DNA of 64,000 bases from Saprospiraceae bacterium. GTDB taxonomy: Bacteria; Bacteroidota; Bacteroidia; Chitinophagales; Saprospiraceae. How positions within the stretch are numbered: position 1 is the stretch's first letter; the number at the start of each line of letters is the position of its first letter. Location of the stretch: contig JANQPA010000097.1 of assembly GCA_028285545.1 (NCBI GenBank), forward strand, positions 124,001-188,000, given 5' to 3'. The position numbers were made by a program, and so were the translations under genes. Below are positions 63,323 to 64,000 of the stretch, piece by piece. The notes beneath the pieces are model-generated. The model ran no database searches. It saw only the letters and a program-made list of their open reading frames with translations, and was not told the origin of the DNA.

Positions 63323-64000
63323 CTAACGACCGAGATAATTATCGGGCTTGATATTTCGCAGTTCTTCCTTTACCGAGGCGCTTACATTCAAGCCATCAAT
63401 AAATTCCAATATGTCATGCTCCTGGATGTTAGATTTTCCTCTTGTAAGCTCTTTTAAAGCTTCATAGGGCTTAGGATAGTTTTCACGCCTCAATATGGTT
63501 TGGATGGCTTCAGCCACCACAGCCCAATTGTCATCGAGATCCTCTTTCAGTTTAGTAACGTTAAGGTGTACTTTTCCTAATCCTTTGATAATGGATTGGA
63601 AGGCAATAAGCATATGGGCAAAAGGAACTCCAATATTGCGTAAAACCGTACTATCCGTAAGATCTCTTTGAAGCCTTGATATGGGAAGTTTGTTTGCCAA
63701 ATGGTCAAAAACAGCATTTGCAATCCCAAGGTTTCCCTCTGCATTTTCAAAATCAATGGGATTGACCTTGTGTGGCATGGCTGATGAACCTACCTCACCA
63801 GGAATGGCCTTTTGCTTAAAGTAATCCATGGAAATATAGGTCCATATATCTTTACAAAAGTCCAATAATATGGTATTGATTCTACTAAAGACATGGAATA
63901 TTGAGGCTAAATTATCATAATGTTCGATTTGAGTGGTAGGAAACGCTCGGTCCAGACCTATATTTTTTTTGATAAAATTATCTGCGAATTCATGCCAGTC
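63323..64000 (-). CDS. purB: Adenylosuccinate lyase PurB, C-terminal half (runs off the right edge)
   Basis: At least 225 residues in frame to the window end. PurB removes fumarate from SAICAR and adenylosuccinate. The signature SSAMPHKVNPIDFENAEGN is intact with its catalytic Ser, and LDRAFPTTQIEHYDNLAS and RDLTDSTVLRNIG are strong family motifs. The C-terminal tail LRNIKPDNYLGR is normal. The start lies outside the window. Confidence 0.93.
   Translation of the reverse strand, partial: DWHEFADNFIKKNIGLDRAFPTTQIEHYDNLASIFHVFSRINTILLDFCKDIWTYISMDYFKQKAIPGEVGSSAMPHKVNPIDFENAEGNLGIANAVFDHLANKLPISRLQRDLTDSTVLRNIGVPFAHMLIAFQSIIKGLGKVHLNVTKLKEDLDDNWAVVAEAIQTILRRENYPKPYEALKELTRGKSNIQEHDILEFIDGLNVSASVKEELRNIKPDNYLGR

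Overview
This 64 kb window comes from a member of the Bacteroidota, most likely Saprospiria- or Cytophagia-like (the class is inference). The signs are a PorP/SprF-type outer-membrane protein upstream of a ~1960-residue PKD adhesin with a gliding/T9SS type-B C-terminus, a CBM9-DUF5916 outer-membrane protein, LytS/LytTR signalling with two-component propellers, many short signal peptides ending just before Q, A+T-rich intergenic DNA, and -7 elements of the form TAnnTTTG. No rRNA, tRNA, CRISPR array, transposase or prophage was seen.

Layout. 1-6.8 kb: the start of a CapA-like gene, a membrane-anchored winged-helix regulator divergent from a DoxX-like gene, an S9 peptidase, small unknowns and an M14-type deacylase. 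6.8-11.5 kb: a compact regulatory module made of a BlaI repressor, a BlaR1-type M56 metalloprotease whose extracytoplasmic part is eight 31-residue HEAT repeats, and a CBM9-DUF5916 outer-membrane protein. The same dyad, TGTAAA-N4-TTTACA, lies in front of blaI and overlaps the start codon of the outer-membrane gene. 11.5-24.8 kb: a thioredoxin-like lipid-exported protein, a TolB-propeller/gamma-glutamyltransferase fusion, two serine-beta-lactamase-fold hydrolases (one frameshifted in a poly-A run), a TPR protein, a YdeI-like protein, an AraC regulator and an M49-type metallopeptidase.

24.9-36.6 kb is the most unusual gene block. It holds an operon of two related SAM methyltransferases with two membrane proteins between them, downstream of a 1030-residue LytS-type sensor kinase. 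The LytTR response regulator that plausibly partners this kinase lies 3 kb away, separated by an A+T-rich pair: an unknown gene and an animal-type haem peroxidase with a ~185-residue insertion. 36.7-43.9 kb: the PKD adhesin and PorP/SprF gene. 44.2-47.9 kb: a PhoB/PhoR-like two-component pair and an ABC-F ATPase. 48-64 kb: largely housekeeping (queA, mnmA, rimM, rtcB, purB) mixed with lipoproteins, an esterase, an amidase, OmpA, a cohesin-domain protein, an RlpA-SPOR protein and a LysE exporter.

Between the genes there is a second layer: several inverted-repeat elements. Four loci (about 16.0, 22.9, 43.9 and 56.8 kb) are built from contiguous 7-base units; three of these carry the units as an inverted pair. 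Two others (47.94-48.30 kb and 52.34-52.54 kb) are MITE-like, with long terminal inverted repeats and internal hairpins. A perfect 20-bp stem with a 3-base loop separates the PorP/SprF gene from the PKD adhesin. These elements and the BlaI/M56-HEAT module are the strongest leads in the window.
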